The notes beneath the pieces were generated by a model, which saw nothing but the letters and a program-made list of their open reading frames with translations, searched no databases and had not been told where the DNA came from. 64,000 bases of DNA from an uncultured Granulosicoccaceae bacterium. GTDB lineage: Bacteria > Pseudomonadota > Gammaproteobacteria > Granulosicoccales > Granulosicoccaceae. Where the stretch lies: positions 1-64,000 of the forward strand of contig CALLMF010000031.1 of assembly GCA_938006335.1 (NCBI GenBank). The letters are read 5' to 3'. Shown here piece after piece: positions 1 to 10,270 of this stretch. Position 1 is the stretch's first letter; every line of letters begins with the position of its first letter. The translations under genes were made by a program, and so were the position numbers.

Positions 1-1
1 G

Positions 2-370
2 CTGCGGCTCATTTTTCCTGACACGCGCCAGCCATTGGTGGAATGGAATCTCGGCAACGATCGACCGCGCGTGTCACATTTTGCTGATTGGCGTCGCGCG
101 GTGGGATGGGCGAGGCGTCGCCGCCACCTGCTCGGCAAACGGTCCCACGCTGCCTTCCTGTTGACTCTCGCAAGCGCTAGTGCGGCAGACAGCGGTGAGA
201 GGCAAGCATTCTGGGTATTGCTACGCGAAGCATTCAAGGAGGGGAGACCCAATGTCGCAGAGCTGCTTACGCATCTCGCGAATTTCGCTCTGTCGCGATC
301 GACCAAACACGCGCTGGCGAGGATGGCTAATCGCTTGTACCAAACAAGAATGCGTCGAACAAACACCTGA
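2..370 (+). CDS. C-terminal part of a truncated protein of unknown function (possibly glycosyltransferase-like); continues off the left edge
   Basis: Frame is open from base 2 (LRLIFPDTRQPLVEWNLGND...) through the listed ORF to a stop at 370; no clear family motif. Confidence 0.4.
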   Translation: MRLIFPDTRQPLVEWNLGNDRPRVSHFADWRRAVGWARRRRHLLGKRSHAAFLLTLASASAADSGERQAFWVLLREAFKEGRPNVAELLTHLANFALSRSTKHALARMANRLYQTRMRRTNT

Positions 371-487
371 GGGTATAGGTCAATCGTCCGATTCAACGAG
401 ACGGTGTCACGGCAGTCACCGAACGTGTCGAGCGCCTTTGATGGTCTGTCACCCTGGTACTCACAAACTCAGCGACGCGACAGACCA

Positions 488-1624
488 CTAGGCTCTGCCC
501 AACTCTCCAAGAGACTCCTCATCAGCCGTGGCTGGCCCTTGTTGATAACGTCCCGCGGAATCGGGTAGCGGTGTATCAAAGGCATAACCGGGTTCACGCT
601 TCTGTCGCTCCCAGGTGTCCAGCATTTCGCGCCAGGCAGAACGCAAGCTACGCGGCTCCGGCATGTCCGCCTTGATCTCCTCGGCGAGCAGCGGCAGGTT
701 GTAGCAGGGAATACCTGCGTACATATGATGCTCGGTGTGCCAGTTCATGTGCCAGTACAGGAACTCGACACATCGGGGCAACCGAATCGAGCGCGTGTTC
801 TTGCGGAAATCGTCCACGCCTGCTGTCAGTCCACAATGCTGAGTCAACCCGAGCAGGTAGCTCAACCAGTTACCGATATAACTCGGTATCACCACAATCA
901 GCGGTAACACCCAGAGACCGGTGACCACAGCAATCACGACAACGCTTGCGTGAAACGCCAGCTGCAGCCTGGACCAGATAACCGACCTTCTGTGCTGGTC
1001 CGGTTGATCGGCACGGAGCGCTGCCAGCCACTCATTGGCAGGGATATCGGTGGACGCCGTCTTGCCACAGGCATCCAGCAACGTTGACCACACCGTGGCC
1101 AACAGCCCTCCCTTGCCAAACGTTCTGCCGGGCTTGGTCAGCAGGTTGATCGTGAACAGTTGCAGCAGAAACGTCTTGCCGACATTAGGGTGCAACGGCA
1201 ACAGCACCTCCCGATCACCCTCAGGATGCAGACTGAACCGATGGTGATACGTGTGGCTTGCCGCGTAGTCGTAGGGGTTCCACCAGCTGATCAGACTGAA
1301 CAGATGCAGGAAAAAGCGATTGAGCCACTTGGTCTTGAACACGGTTCCGTGCCCCAGCTCATGCACCGCCGTGCCACGAAAAAATGAGGCAACTGTACCG
1401 TGAGCAAACAAGGCGATCAGAAAGAGCAGCCATTGCTGTTGCGACCAGCATAGCCAGGTGACAAGGCCGGTCAGACAAAAGAGACCGAAATGCCCGCCGG
1501 CCTGCATCCACGCCTTGGCGTCACTGCGACGGGCAAGCTCATGCAGTCTGGCAGGAGGTAGTTTACTGCGGTACCACCGCGGCTTCAGTGAACGTTTGGC
1601 TTGGGCAAGCGTTGGGTAGGACAT
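488..1624 (-). CDS. Fatty acid desaturase family protein
   Basis: Three histidine boxes: HELGHG, HTYHH, HTEHH; hydrophobic segments. Confidence 0.9.
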   Translation of the reverse strand: MSYPTLAQAKRSLKPRWYRSKLPPARLHELARRSDAKAWMQAGGHFGLFCLTGLVTWLCWSQQQWLLFLIALFAHGTVASFFRGTAVHELGHGTVFKTKWLNRFFLHLFSLISWWNPYDYAASHTYHHRFSLHPEGDREVLLPLHPNVGKTFLLQLFTINLLTKPGRTFGKGGLLATVWSTLLDACGKTASTDIPANEWLAALRADQPDQHRRSVIWSRLQLAFHASVVVIAVVTGLWVLPLIVVIPSYIGNWLSYLLGLTQHCGLTAGVDDFRKNTRSIRLPRCVEFLYWHMNWHTEHHMYAGIPCYNLPLLAEEIKADMPEPRSLRSAWREMLDTWERQKREPGYAFDTPLPDSAGRYQQGPATADEESLGELGRA

Positions 1625-1636
1625 GACGGTGCAGCT

Positions 1637-2506
1637 TCAGGCTGGGCCAAACGTGGATCGGAACAGATCAATGCACTGACGAAAGCCGTGTTCAAAATCA
1701 CCGTCGCCGGGATGGAACACACTCTCGAAGCTGATCACACCGGCGTAGTTGTCCCGTCGTAGTGCATCAGCCATGGGTGAGAACTGAGATGCCAGCTGCC
1801 CTTCCCCCATGCGACGCACCTCAAGCGTTGCCCGTGGCGTATCCACCTGCACATCCTTGATATGGACATGCCCGAGGTAGCCGTCCTTGACCTCGTTGTA
1901 ACCGTCGGGGTACGCCTGCTCATGGCACCAGCAGTTGTTGGCGGGGTCCCACAACACCTGCAGCACATCCTTGGCATCAAGGTCATCGATGAGTTTGCGG
2001 CCAGTGTAGTTGGAGTTGACCATGGTGCCGTTACCGGTTTCCACAACGAGCGTGACCTTGGCATCGCGCGCCACGTTACAGGCAGGTGCTATCAGCGGCA
2101 GGATCGCGTCCCAGGCACCCTTTGCAACGTTCCATCGCTCAGCGCCGTTGTGCCCCCACAGTATCTGCTCCTTCTTCGGCGTCATGATCCGCACCAGCGG
2201 GCAATCGAGCACGTGGGCCATATCGATGACAAGCTTGAGTGCATCCATGTGTCGGGTGTGTAGTGCATCACCTGGTGTGTTGGCCGACGTCATGCCCGCA
2301 AAGATGTGGCGACTGAGGCATGACACCGACTTGCCACGATTACGCAACAGCCTGTCGATATCCGCTATCTCTGCAGGAGAGTGGTCACCCACCTCGGTGT
2401 CACCCACAAACTGCAACTCGGCGTACTCAAGACCGTATTCGTCCATGACATCGACCGCGTGCGACAGGTCGCGGCTGATGCCGTCACAGATCACACCGAG
2501 CTTCAT
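1637..2506 (-). CDS. Sugar phosphate isomerase/epimerase (xylose isomerase-like TIM barrel)
   Basis: MKLGVICDGISRDL...YAELQFVG...VVETGNGTMVNS...LGHVHIKDVQ; start at internal ATG overlapping the upstream gene stop. Confidence 0.75.
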   Translation of the reverse strand: MKLGVICDGISRDLSHAVDVMDEYGLEYAELQFVGDTEVGDHSPAEIADIDRLLRNRGKSVSCLSRHIFAGMTSANTPGDALHTRHMDALKLVIDMAHVLDCPLVRIMTPKKEQILWGHNGAERWNVAKGAWDAILPLIAPACNVARDAKVTLVVETGNGTMVNSNYTGRKLIDDLDAKDVLQVLWDPANNCWCHEQAYPDGYNEVKDGYLGHVHIKDVQVDTPRATLEVRRMGEGQLASQFSPMADALRRDNYAGVISFESVFHPGDGDFEHGFRQCIDLFRSTFGPA

Positions 2507-3411
2507 CGCTGCACCGCCTCTCCACGATGAAGCTCCGCACCGACAATCTCTTCGATCACCCGCGTACACACCCAGTTGTCCCCATCGGGGTAACGCGTTT
2601 TACCCGCGTGGAAGATCTGCATCGCAGCCGCTGCCGTGTGCAAGGGAACACCAAGCGCCTCACCGAGACTCATGGAGATCGTTAGGTCCTTGTGCATCGT
2701 GGAAATGTGACTGCCCGTGCCTTCAAACTTCCGATCGATGATGTTCTCAAGTGCGGTCTTGGTGATGCCGCAGCCACCGCTACTGTTGGCCACGACGTTA
2801 AGGAAGGCTTCTCCGTTGATGCCCGCCTTGGCAGCCAGCACCGATGCCTCGAAGGTGGCGGAAAACATCGCACCCAGCAAGGATTGCAGACACGCCTTGA
2901 CGGTCTGCCCCTGACCGGGCGTCTCACCCACTGGCCAGATGGTTGACGACACCGCTTCCATCGCCGGTCGTGCAGTCTCGAGATCCGTCGGTGAGCCTGC
3001 CGCCATCATCGTCAACGTGCCACCTTGAGCGCCCGGGAATCCACCGGACACCGGTGAGTCGACCAGACCGATACCGGTGCCTTGCAGGGCTTGTCCAATC
3101 TCGGTGGCTTCCGCGGGTTTGATCGTGGCGGACAGCACGACCACTCCACCGGCTTGCATGCTGTTGACAAGGCCATCGTCACCGAGAATCACCGACTTGG
3201 CCTGGTCACCGTGCATGACCATCACGAACACCACATCCGAGCGTCGTCCAAGGTCGGCCACGTTTTCAGACGGTTCAACGCCGAGCTCCTTGAGCGCGTC
3301 CATACGCACCGGATCGATGTCGAACCCGGTGGTGGGGAAACCGTTGTGCAGCAGATTCTTCGCAAGCCCACTACCCATGTCGCCGACACCGACTACACCT
3401 GTACGCAGCAT
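2503..3411 (-). CDS. NAD(P)-dependent beta-hydroxyacid dehydrogenase (3-hydroxyisobutyrate dehydrogenase / GarR-like family)
   Basis: N-terminal Rossmann GVVGVGDMGSGLAKNLLHNGF, DSPVSGGFPGAQGGTLTMMAAG substrate motif. Confidence 0.88.
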   Translation of the reverse strand: MLRTGVVGVGDMGSGLAKNLLHNGFPTTGFDIDPVRMDALKELGVEPSENVADLGRRSDVVFVMVMHGDQAKSVILGDDGLVNSMQAGGVVVLSATIKPAEATEIGQALQGTGIGLVDSPVSGGFPGAQGGTLTMMAAGSPTDLETARPAMEAVSSTIWPVGETPGQGQTVKACLQSLLGAMFSATFEASVLAAKAGINGEAFLNVVANSSGGCGITKTALENIIDRKFEGTGSHISTMHKDLTISMSLGEALGVPLHTAAAAMQIFHAGKTRYPDGDNWVCTRVIEEIVGAELHRGEAVQR

Positions 3412-3492
3412 CACTATCTCCTCATGATTCCCGTGGGACCTGAGAACGGATAACACCGAGAGATCGAAAACACAAGCGGCACTTACCCTTGC

Positions 3493-4467
3493 TTATCCCA
3501 CTTGCTCATCCCACTCGATCATCCCCCCCATTCCCGGCGCCATCGCTTCGAGCTCGGGCAGCAGTTCATCCTGCGCACACCGCGTGAAGGTGTCGGCCAA
3601 TAGCTCCGGCAGGGAGCCGAGTTCCTGCGCACGGTTGATCAGGTACACGCTGCGTGACAAACGAGAGAACGGTAGCTCGAATACATCCACCGCGCTGCGG
3701 AACCGGCTGGCATCGATCACACTCAGGGGAGTGGCCAGAGTCCAACCGCCTGTCTTCGCGACGGTGGCAATGACCGAGCGCGTGGTTTCAAACGAGAACT
3801 GACGCGAGGCTTCAAAGCGGATCCGCTTCAGGTGGGTGATCACGAGCTGCCCGATAGGCATGGCCTCGGAGTATTGAATCAGCGGGAGTGGGCTCAGTTG
3901 CTCGCGCCAGGGTTGATCCGGTTGGTACAAACCCTTCGCGACCACCAGCACAAACTGCTCGCGAAACAACTCCTGGATACGGAACCTCCCGATATCACTC
4001 GGCAGACTGGCGGTCACCGCAATGTCCGCTTCGCGCGACATCATCCGCCCTGTCACTTCGTCCGAACGGCCCGAAAACGTGGAGATGAAACTGCGCGACA
4101 ACCTCTCGTGCAGACCGGTCGCGACGGTCGGCGTGAGCGAGGCATCCAGGTCATCGATGATCGCGAACTTCAGCACCGGCACACTGCCCGCATTGGCATC
4201 GGCAAGCTCTGCCTCAGCCTCGGACACCGCCGCGAGAATCCTGCGCGCATGCAGGCCGAGTACCTGCCCAGCGGGTGTCAAAGCCACCGGCTTCTGTTTC
4301 CTGTCAAAGAGCGCCACACCGACGTTCTGTTCGAGCGTGGTGATGTGCTGGGAGACGCTGGACTTGCTCAGCCCCAGGTTGGCGGCCGCACCGGCCACCG
4401 ATCGGGCCTCTTCCAGCGCCACGAATATGCGCAGGCCTCGCAGCGTCAGTCGGTCAGTCAGATCCAT
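3493..4467 (-). CDS. LysR-family transcriptional regulator
   Basis: N-terminal HTH LRIFVALEEARSVAGAAANLGLSKSSVSQHITTLEQNVGVALFDR; divergent from 4582. Confidence 0.92.
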   Translation of the reverse strand: MDLTDRLTLRGLRIFVALEEARSVAGAAANLGLSKSSVSQHITTLEQNVGVALFDRKQKPVALTPAGQVLGLHARRILAAVSEAEAELADANAGSVPVLKFAIIDDLDASLTPTVATGLHERLSRSFISTFSGRSDEVTGRMMSREADIAVTASLPSDIGRFRIQELFREQFVLVVAKGLYQPDQPWREQLSPLPLIQYSEAMPIGQLVITHLKRIRFEASRQFSFETTRSVIATVAKTGGWTLATPLSVIDASRFRSAVDVFELPFSRLSRSVYLINRAQELGSLPELLADTFTRCAQDELLPELEAMAPGMGGMIEWDEQVG

Positions 4468-4581
4468 GGGTTCGGATTTTACGACCGATGCGTTCGAAAT
4501 ACCTGAACCGCGTTCACCAAGCCGCTCGTCGTCGTCACCCCGGACTTATGATGCGGCCCACCACCCCACCGGACCACGCTC

Positions 4582-7023
4582 ATGGCGACTGCAAAAAAAA
4601 TGAAAACCCAGACGCGCGCCGTTGTCATTGGTGGGGGCATCGCTGGCTGCTCCACGCTGTATCACCTGACCCAGGAAGGATGGACCGATGTCGTGCTGGT
4701 CGAGCGTAACGAGCTCACCTCCGGTACCACCTGGCACTCGGCGGCGCAGGTCACCAACTTTGGTGCCACGCAAACGATGGTGGGGCTCAAGACCCACTCG
4801 ATCAATCTGTACAAGGAGCTTGCCGAAGACCCCGAGTACCCGATCAACTACCACCATGCCGATGGCGGTATTCGTCTGGCAAATACAGAAGCGCAGATGG
4901 ATGGCTACCGGCACTTCGTGAGCATGGCCAAGGGCATGGGCGTGGATTTCGAGGTAATCGATGCCGAGGAGTGCGCACGTCGTCACCCGCTGGTCTCGAC
5001 CGAAAACCTGCTGGGTGGATTGTGGGACCCGATGGACGGCGACATCGACCCGGCGCAGCTGTGTCAGGCCCTCGCCCGCCGCGCGCGCCTTGCGGGTGCC
5101 GAGGTCTATCGCAACACGCCGGTCATCGGCCTGACGCAGCACAAGGACAACAGCTGGACCGTGCATACCGAACACGGTGATATCCGCTGCGAGGTCGTTG
5201 TCAACGCCTGCGGTTACCGCGTGAACGAAGTGGGCGCGATGATGGGCGTGCACCACCCGGTAGCGTCGATGGAACACCAGTATTTCGTGACCGAAGCCAT
5301 CCCGGCCATCGAGGCAGCTGGCCACCGGATGCCTTTGCTGCGTTGCCCGATCAGCGACTACTACTGTCGCCAGGAAAAGAACGGTCTCCTGGTGGGCTTC
5401 TACGAACAGGATTGCAAGACCTGGGGCATGGACGGCATCGACCCTGACTTCGTGAACGCCTTGTGCCCGGACGACATGGACCGCGTGATGGACGTGCTCG
5501 AAGGTGCCTTCGAACGTATGCCTGCGCTGACAGAAGCGGGTATCCATTCCATCGTCAATGGCCCGATCACCTACACCATTGACGGCGCACCGCTGGTCGG
5601 CCCGATACCCGGCAAGCGCAATGCCTTCTGCATCATCGGCCTGCGCGCAGGTCTTGGCGAGGGCGGTGGCCACGGGTGGCTACTCGCACAACAGATCGTG
5701 CATGGAGAGGCGTGCTACGACACCTGGGTCATCGATCCGCGCCGATTTACCGGCCACGCCAACGTCGAACTCACTTCGCTCAAAGCCATCGAGGACTACC
5801 AGAACGAGTTCCGCTTTCACATGCCGCACGAGCATCGACCGGCCGGTCGTCCCGCCAAGACCACACCACTGACCCCGATACTCGCCGCCGAAGGCGCTGA
5901 CTTTGGTGTCGTCAACGGTTGGGAGCGTGTCGCGTACTTCAAACCCTCAGAGGACTTCAAGGAAACCCACAGCTTTCGCTTCAACGAACGCTTTGATGTG
6001 GTCGGCAAGGAAATCAGCGCCATACAATCCGGCGTTGGCATGACCGAAGTCAATGGCTTCAACCGTTTCGAGATTACAGGTACCGGTATCCGTGAGTGGT
6101 TGGACACCGTGGTGTGCAGCCGCGTGCCGCGCACGATGGGCAAGGTCGGCCTGACCTATCTCTTGAACCACGAAGGCAACATCAAGACTGAAGCCACGCT
6201 TGCCAACCTCGCCGAGGATCGCATCTGGTACGGCTCGGCCGCCGCGTCCGAGTATCACGACATGGACTGGCTGACCGGTCTGTTGCCCGATGACGGTTCG
6301 ATTCAACTGCGATCACTGACCAACGACTGGACCATCCTCGTGATAGCCGGTCCCAAATCCCGCGATGTGCTGTCTGCCGCATCGCGTGGCGACTGGTCCA
6401 GGGAGGCCTTTCCCTGGTTGTCGGTGCGCGAAGCCTTCATCGGTTTTGCGCCTGCGGTGGTCATGTCGGTGAGCTTCTCGGGTGAACTCGCCTACGAGAT
6501 CCACGTGCCCAACAGTCAACTCTACGCGGCGTATCTCGCCCTTCGTGCAGCAGGCGCAGCACACGGTCTCACGCTCTTTGGTAGCCACGCCGTGGAATCG
6601 ATGCGGCTCGAGAAAGGCTATCGCCACTGGAAGGCGGACCTCATCACCGAGTTCGATCCGATCGAAAGCGCGCTCGAACGATTCGTGCAACTCGACAAAC
6701 CCGCCTTTATTGGCAAGGATGTGCTGGTCGAACGGCACAAGAGCGGACCACGTCGTGCGTTCGTGACCCTCATTCTCGACTGCACCCATGCGCCAGCGCA
6801 CGGCGGCGACAGTATTGTTGACAAGGATGGCAACTGCATCGGCACGATCACATCGGGCGCCTGGGGTTACCGGACCGGTCAGAACATCGCCATGGGATTT
6901 ATCGACTGCGCGTTCGAAGCGATCGGTACCGCCGTGTCGGTCGAGGTGATCGGTGAGCCGGTCAAGGCACAGGTCGTTGCACCGGATCTGTATGACCCGA
7001 GCTACTCGCTGGTTCGTGCTTGA
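4582..7023 (+). CDS. FAD-dependent oxidoreductase with C-terminal GcvT/aminomethyltransferase domain (dimethylglycine/sarcosine dehydrogenase-like)
   Basis: RAVVIGGGIAGCSTLYHL FAD motif, ELTSGTTWHSAAQ, C-terminal GcvT-type ESMRLEKGYRHWKADL. Confidence 0.88.
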   Translation: MATAKKMKTQTRAVVIGGGIAGCSTLYHLTQEGWTDVVLVERNELTSGTTWHSAAQVTNFGATQTMVGLKTHSINLYKELAEDPEYPINYHHADGGIRLANTEAQMDGYRHFVSMAKGMGVDFEVIDAEECARRHPLVSTENLLGGLWDPMDGDIDPAQLCQALARRARLAGAEVYRNTPVIGLTQHKDNSWTVHTEHGDIRCEVVVNACGYRVNEVGAMMGVHHPVASMEHQYFVTEAIPAIEAAGHRMPLLRCPISDYYCRQEKNGLLVGFYEQDCKTWGMDGIDPDFVNALCPDDMDRVMDVLEGAFERMPALTEAGIHSIVNGPITYTIDGAPLVGPIPGKRNAFCIIGLRAGLGEGGGHGWLLAQQIVHGEACYDTWVIDPRRFTGHANVELTSLKAIEDYQNEFRFHMPHEHRPAGRPAKTTPLTPILAAEGADFGVVNGWERVAYFKPSEDFKETHSFRFNERFDVVGKEISAIQSGVGMTEVNGFNRFEITGTGIREWLDTVVCSRVPRTMGKVGLTYLLNHEGNIKTEATLANLAEDRIWYGSAAASEYHDMDWLTGLLPDDGSIQLRSLTNDWTILVIAGPKSRDVLSAASRGDWSREAFPWLSVREAFIGFAPAVVMSVSFSGELAYEIHVPNSQLYAAYLALRAAGAAHGLTLFGSHAVESMRLEKGYRHWKADLITEFDPIESALERFVQLDKPAFIGKDVLVERHKSGPRRAFVTLILDCTHAPAHGGDSIVDKDGNCIGTITSGAWGYRTGQNIAMGFIDCAFEAIGTAVSVEVIGEPVKAQVVAPDLYDPSYSLVRA

Positions 7024-7136
7024 GCAGCGAACGCTACGCGTGGCAATGAGCAGCAACATAATATTTCTATCGGGGATACCGTAGGTGGAGCGCTCGACGC
7101 TATGCTGCCTGCCATTGCCCTATCAACGGATCACCC

Positions 7137-7775
7137 ATGAGCGACGCCCCCGACATCACCGTCATCGATCATCCGCTGGTGCAGCACAAGCTGACCTTGC
7201 TTCGCGACAAGGACACCCCGGTTGCTCATTTCCGGCGTCTGATCCGGGAAATCTCGTTGCTGCTTTGCTACGAAGTCACGCGCGATCTACCGCTCACCAC
7301 GCGCGCCATAGAAACGCCGGTCGCCCCCATGGAAGCGCCGGTACTCGCGGGCAAGAAACTGTGCTTCGTGTCCGTACTTCGTGCCGGCAATGGCTTGCTC
7401 GACGGCATGATCGACCTGATGCCCTCGGCGCGTGTTGGCCACATCGGCCTGTACCGGGACGCAGAAACCCTCGATGCGGTGGAGTACTACTACAAGGTGC
7501 CGCAGGATTTGGGCGACCGCCTGACCATCGTTGTTGATCCCATGCTGGCGACTGCCAACTCGGCGATTGCCGCCGTTCAACGCCTCAAGGACGGTGGCGC
7601 ACGGCACATGAAATTCCTCAGCCTGGTCGCCTCCCCGGAAGGGGCTCGCGCCTTCAACGCGGCACATCCGGATGTCGGTTTGTACACCGGGGCGCTGGAC
7701 TCACACCTCAATGAACACGGCTACATCGTGCCGGGACTTGGCGACGCAGGCGATCGCATCTTCGGGACCAAATGA
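7137..7775 (+). CDS. upp: Uracil phosphoribosyltransferase
   Basis: [14 protein letters not shown]...[17 protein letters not shown]...[12 protein letters not shown]...[15 protein letters not shown]. Confidence 0.95.
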   Translation: MSDAPDITVIDHPLVQHKLTLLRDKDTPVAHFRRLIREISLLLCYEVTRDLPLTTRAIETPVAPMEAPVLAGKKLCFVSVLRAGNGLLDGMIDLMPSARVGHIGLYRDAETLDAVEYYYKVPQDLGDRLTIVVDPMLATANSAIAAVQRLKDGGARHMKFLSLVASPEGARAFNAAHPDVGLYTGALDSHLNEHGYIVPGLGDAGDRIFGTK

Positions 7776-7782
7776 AGATGCG
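7755..7782 (+). terminator. Inverted repeat spanning the upp stop codon (cgcatcttc / gaagatgcg, 9 bp perfect, 10-nt loop)
   Basis: Perfect 9-bp arms 7755-7763 and 7774-7782; a shorter ttgtga/tcacaa repeat follows at 7790-7807; no clear U-tract. Confidence 0.3.
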
Positions 7783-7887
7783 CCACCGTTTGTGAGGTTC
7801 GTCACAACTTTGTGTAATCACGCCGTTGCTTCTTGTTGGCAGCCATCGCGATCTTCAGCACATCACATGCTGGCCGATAGTTGAGCA

Positions 7888-8682
7888 TTGAGGACACGCG
7901 CGGGTCACTGTGCATCGTCCATGTGCTGTTTGGGCAAGAGGGAGTATCTGCTGGTGTCGAGAATCGTGGCCGAATACCCAACGGATGGCGAAGATGAAAT
8001 TGTTATCGAGCGCCTGAACACACGCTCGGAGGTCTGCCCCGTGGACTCTGGCAGCCTGCCCACGATCGAGTTCAAGCCGGGTGTCTACCTGAACATCGTA
8101 AAACCGGTGTTTGACCGGACTGCCGCAGCACTCGGTCTTGTCGCGCTCGCCTTGCCGATGCTGGGTATCGCCCTGCTCGTCCGGCTGTCCATGGGCAACC
8201 CGGTGCTGTTTCGTCAACGACGCGTCGGCCGCGATGGACGCGAGTTCGATGTTCTCAAGTTCCGCACGATGAATGCGGACCGCCGGTCTGGAGACGAGCA
8301 GTCCGTCCCGGCGGATATGCGTCGCACACACAAGAGTGACGCAGACCCTCGCCACACGGCCGTTGGTCGTTGGCTGCGCCGACTGAGCCTGGATGAGTTA
8401 CCGCAGCTGATCAACGTACTGAAGGGCGAGATGAGCCTGATTGGTCCGCGACCCGAGCTCGTCGAAGTGGTGGCCAAGCATTACACCGACGAGCTGCACC
8501 AGCGGCACCTCGTGAAGCCCGGTCTGACAGGCCTGTGGCAGGTCTCCGCTCGTGGAGACGGCGCCATGCACGAGAACGGCGGCTGGGACATCGTGTACGT
8601 GCAGCGCGCCTCGGCGCTGACCGATCTGCGCATTCTGTTGCGCACACCGCTGGTCATCTTCGGCAGCCGCGCCGGACAGTAG
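7888..8682 (+). CDS. Bacterial sugar transferase (undecaprenyl-phosphate glycosyl-1-phosphate transferase type)
   Basis: KPVFDRTAAALGLVALALPML, VLKFRTMNAD, RRLSLDELPQLINVLKGEMSLIGPRPE, KPGLTGLWQVSARG; start uncertain. Confidence 0.9.
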   Translation: MRTRAGHCASSMCCLGKREYLLVSRIVAEYPTDGEDEIVIERLNTRSEVCPVDSGSLPTIEFKPGVYLNIVKPVFDRTAAALGLVALALPMLGIALLVRLSMGNPVLFRQRRVGRDGREFDVLKFRTMNADRRSGDEQSVPADMRRTHKSDADPRHTAVGRWLRRLSLDELPQLINVLKGEMSLIGPRPELVEVVAKHYTDELHQRHLVKPGLTGLWQVSARGDGAMHENGGWDIVYVQRASALTDLRILLRTPLVIFGSRAGQ

Positions 8683-8750
8683 GCTCACCATGAAGACCCC
8701 TGTTGTCGACGGACTCGAGATCGAAGCGAGCACCTTCAAGCAGGTCGACA

Positions 8751-8770
8751 GCCCCGGTCGCATCCGGGGC
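8751..8770. repeat. Inverted repeat gccccgg-N6-ccggggc at the 3' side of dctM
   Basis: Read directly: 8751-8757 and 8764-8770; no T-tract. Confidence 0.35.
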
Positions 8771-8777
8771 GGCTCGG

Positions 8778-10265
8778 TCACAGCGGGATCAATGCCAGTG
8801 TGATGAACGGGAAGGCAACCAGGAGTGCGACCCGGATCAGATCGCTTGCCACAAACCAGATGACCGCCTTGTAGGTCTGCACGATGGGTGTATCGCGTTG
8901 CATCGCATTGATGACAAAGAGATTCATGCCGACCGGCGGTGTGATCAATCCGACCTCCACCACGATCAGCACCAGGATGCCGAACCAGATGGCGGTACGC
9001 TCGTCGATAACGCGATTGAGCGCGCCGTTGCTGACACCGCGAAGCCCGAGCTCCCGCGTCATCTCGCGCGTGAGTTCCTGACCACTCGCCAATAGTGTCT
9101 GCGCTTCCTGCAACAGCGCCGCGGGGATGTCCGCGCCACTGGCAACGAGATCAGCCAAGCGTGCGCCTTGCAGCTCGACCATGGTAACGAAACCAAAATC
9201 AAGCTCCTGCACGATGGGCCAGAAGATCGGGATGGTCAGCAGGATCATCGACAGGCTGTCCATCACGCAGCCCAACAGCAGATAGAACAACAGGATCACC
9301 ACGAGGATCAGCCACGGACTGTACGCGCTGTCACCAATCCATACCGCAGCTTCCTGCGGTAGTTGGGTGAGTGCTAGAAAGCCGTTGTATATCGCCGCAC
9401 CCAACACGATGAAGAAGATCATGGCCGAGGTGCGGGCCGTACTCTCGAACGCTTCTGTCAAGGTTCGACGCGACAAGGCACCGGCCCCCCAGGCGATCAG
9501 CCCGGTGCAAAGTGCGCCGACAGCAGCACCTTCCGTAGGCGTGAACCACCCGAGATAGATCCCCCCGACCACCAGGAAAAACACCAGCAGAACAGGCCAG
9601 ATCGCGATGAAGGCCTGCAGACGTTCCCGGTAAGGTACGCGTGGCCGTGTGCCAGCCGCATCTGGATGGATGCGCGCGTATATCGACACCACGATCATGT
9701 AACCGATGGCAGCCAGCACACCGGGAACAAATGCCGCAAGAAACAGCTTGGCAATATTCTGCTCGGTGAGGATCGCGTAGATGACGAGCACTACCGATGG
9801 CGGAATCAATATACCCAGTGTGCCACCTGCTGCCAGCGTTGCTGTGGCAAAGCCGCCCGAGTAACCGTAACGTTTGAGCTCAGGCAACGCGACTCGTCCC
9901 ATCGTGGCAGCGGTCGCAAGTGAGGAACCGCAAATGGCGCCAAAGCCCGCGCAGGCACCGACCGCCGCCATGGCGACGCCACCCTTGCGATGTCCCAACC
10001 AGCTTTCAGCAGACTTGAACAGCGCATGGCTCATGCCCCCGAGCGTGCTGAAGTATCCCATCAGCAGAAACATTGGCACGATGGACAAGGAATAGTTGGA
10101 GAACGTGGTGAAGGTTTCACTGCGTAGGCGTCCGAACGGGACCTTGACATCCCCTGTGACGATGACAAGACCGACGAGCCCGGTCAGGAACATCGCAAGA
10201 CCGATCGGCACCCGCAAAAAAATCAACACCAGCAGTGCGGGAAACGACAGCACGCCGATGAGCAT
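8778..10265 (-). CDS. dctM: TRAP transporter large permease (DctM-like)
   Basis: MLIGVLSFPALLVLIFLRVPIGLAMFLTG... many TM segments, GILIPPSVVLVIYAILTEQ, ITPPVGMNLFVIN; listed ORF overextends at its N-terminus into the dctQ gene. Confidence 0.93.
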   Translation of the reverse strand: MLIGVLSFPALLVLIFLRVPIGLAMFLTGLVGLVIVTGDVKVPFGRLRSETFTTFSNYSLSIVPMFLLMGYFSTLGGMSHALFKSAESWLGHRKGGVAMAAVGACAGFGAICGSSLATAATMGRVALPELKRYGYSGGFATATLAAGGTLGILIPPSVVLVIYAILTEQNIAKLFLAAFVPGVLAAIGYMIVVSIYARIHPDAAGTRPRVPYRERLQAFIAIWPVLLVFFLVVGGIYLGWFTPTEGAAVGALCTGLIAWGAGALSRRTLTEAFESTARTSAMIFFIVLGAAIYNGFLALTQLPQEAAVWIGDSAYSPWLILVVILLFYLLLGCVMDSLSMILLTIPIFWPIVQELDFGFVTMVELQGARLADLVASGADIPAALLQEAQTLLASGQELTREMTRELGLRGVSNGALNRVIDERTAIWFGILVLIVVEVGLITPPVGMNLFVINAMQRDTPIVQTYKAVIWFVASDLIRVALLVAFPFITLALIPL

Positions 10266-10270
10266 GTCAC

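Noticed and set aside
2010-2741. 243-aa plus-strand ORF opposite the isomerase/dehydrogenase genes
   Set aside because: Ser/Pro/Arg-rich shadow translation without recognisable motifs.
4468-4581. LysR operator and promoter between the LysR gene and the FAD enzyme
   Set aside because: A regulatory site is expected, but no convincing T-N11-A dyad or properly spaced -35/-10 pair could be identified.
4546-5673. 375-aa ORF on the minus strand antisense to the DMGDH-like gene
   Set aside because: Low-complexity His/Arg/Val-rich translation, lies entirely opposite a well supported gene; a high-GC shadow ORF.
8691-8804. 37-codon plus-strand ORF after the sugar transferase (MKTPVVDGLEIEASTFKQVDSPGRIRGGSVTAGSMPV)
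   Set aside because: Short, overlaps the 3' end of dctM, no recognised homology; cannot be supported as a gene.
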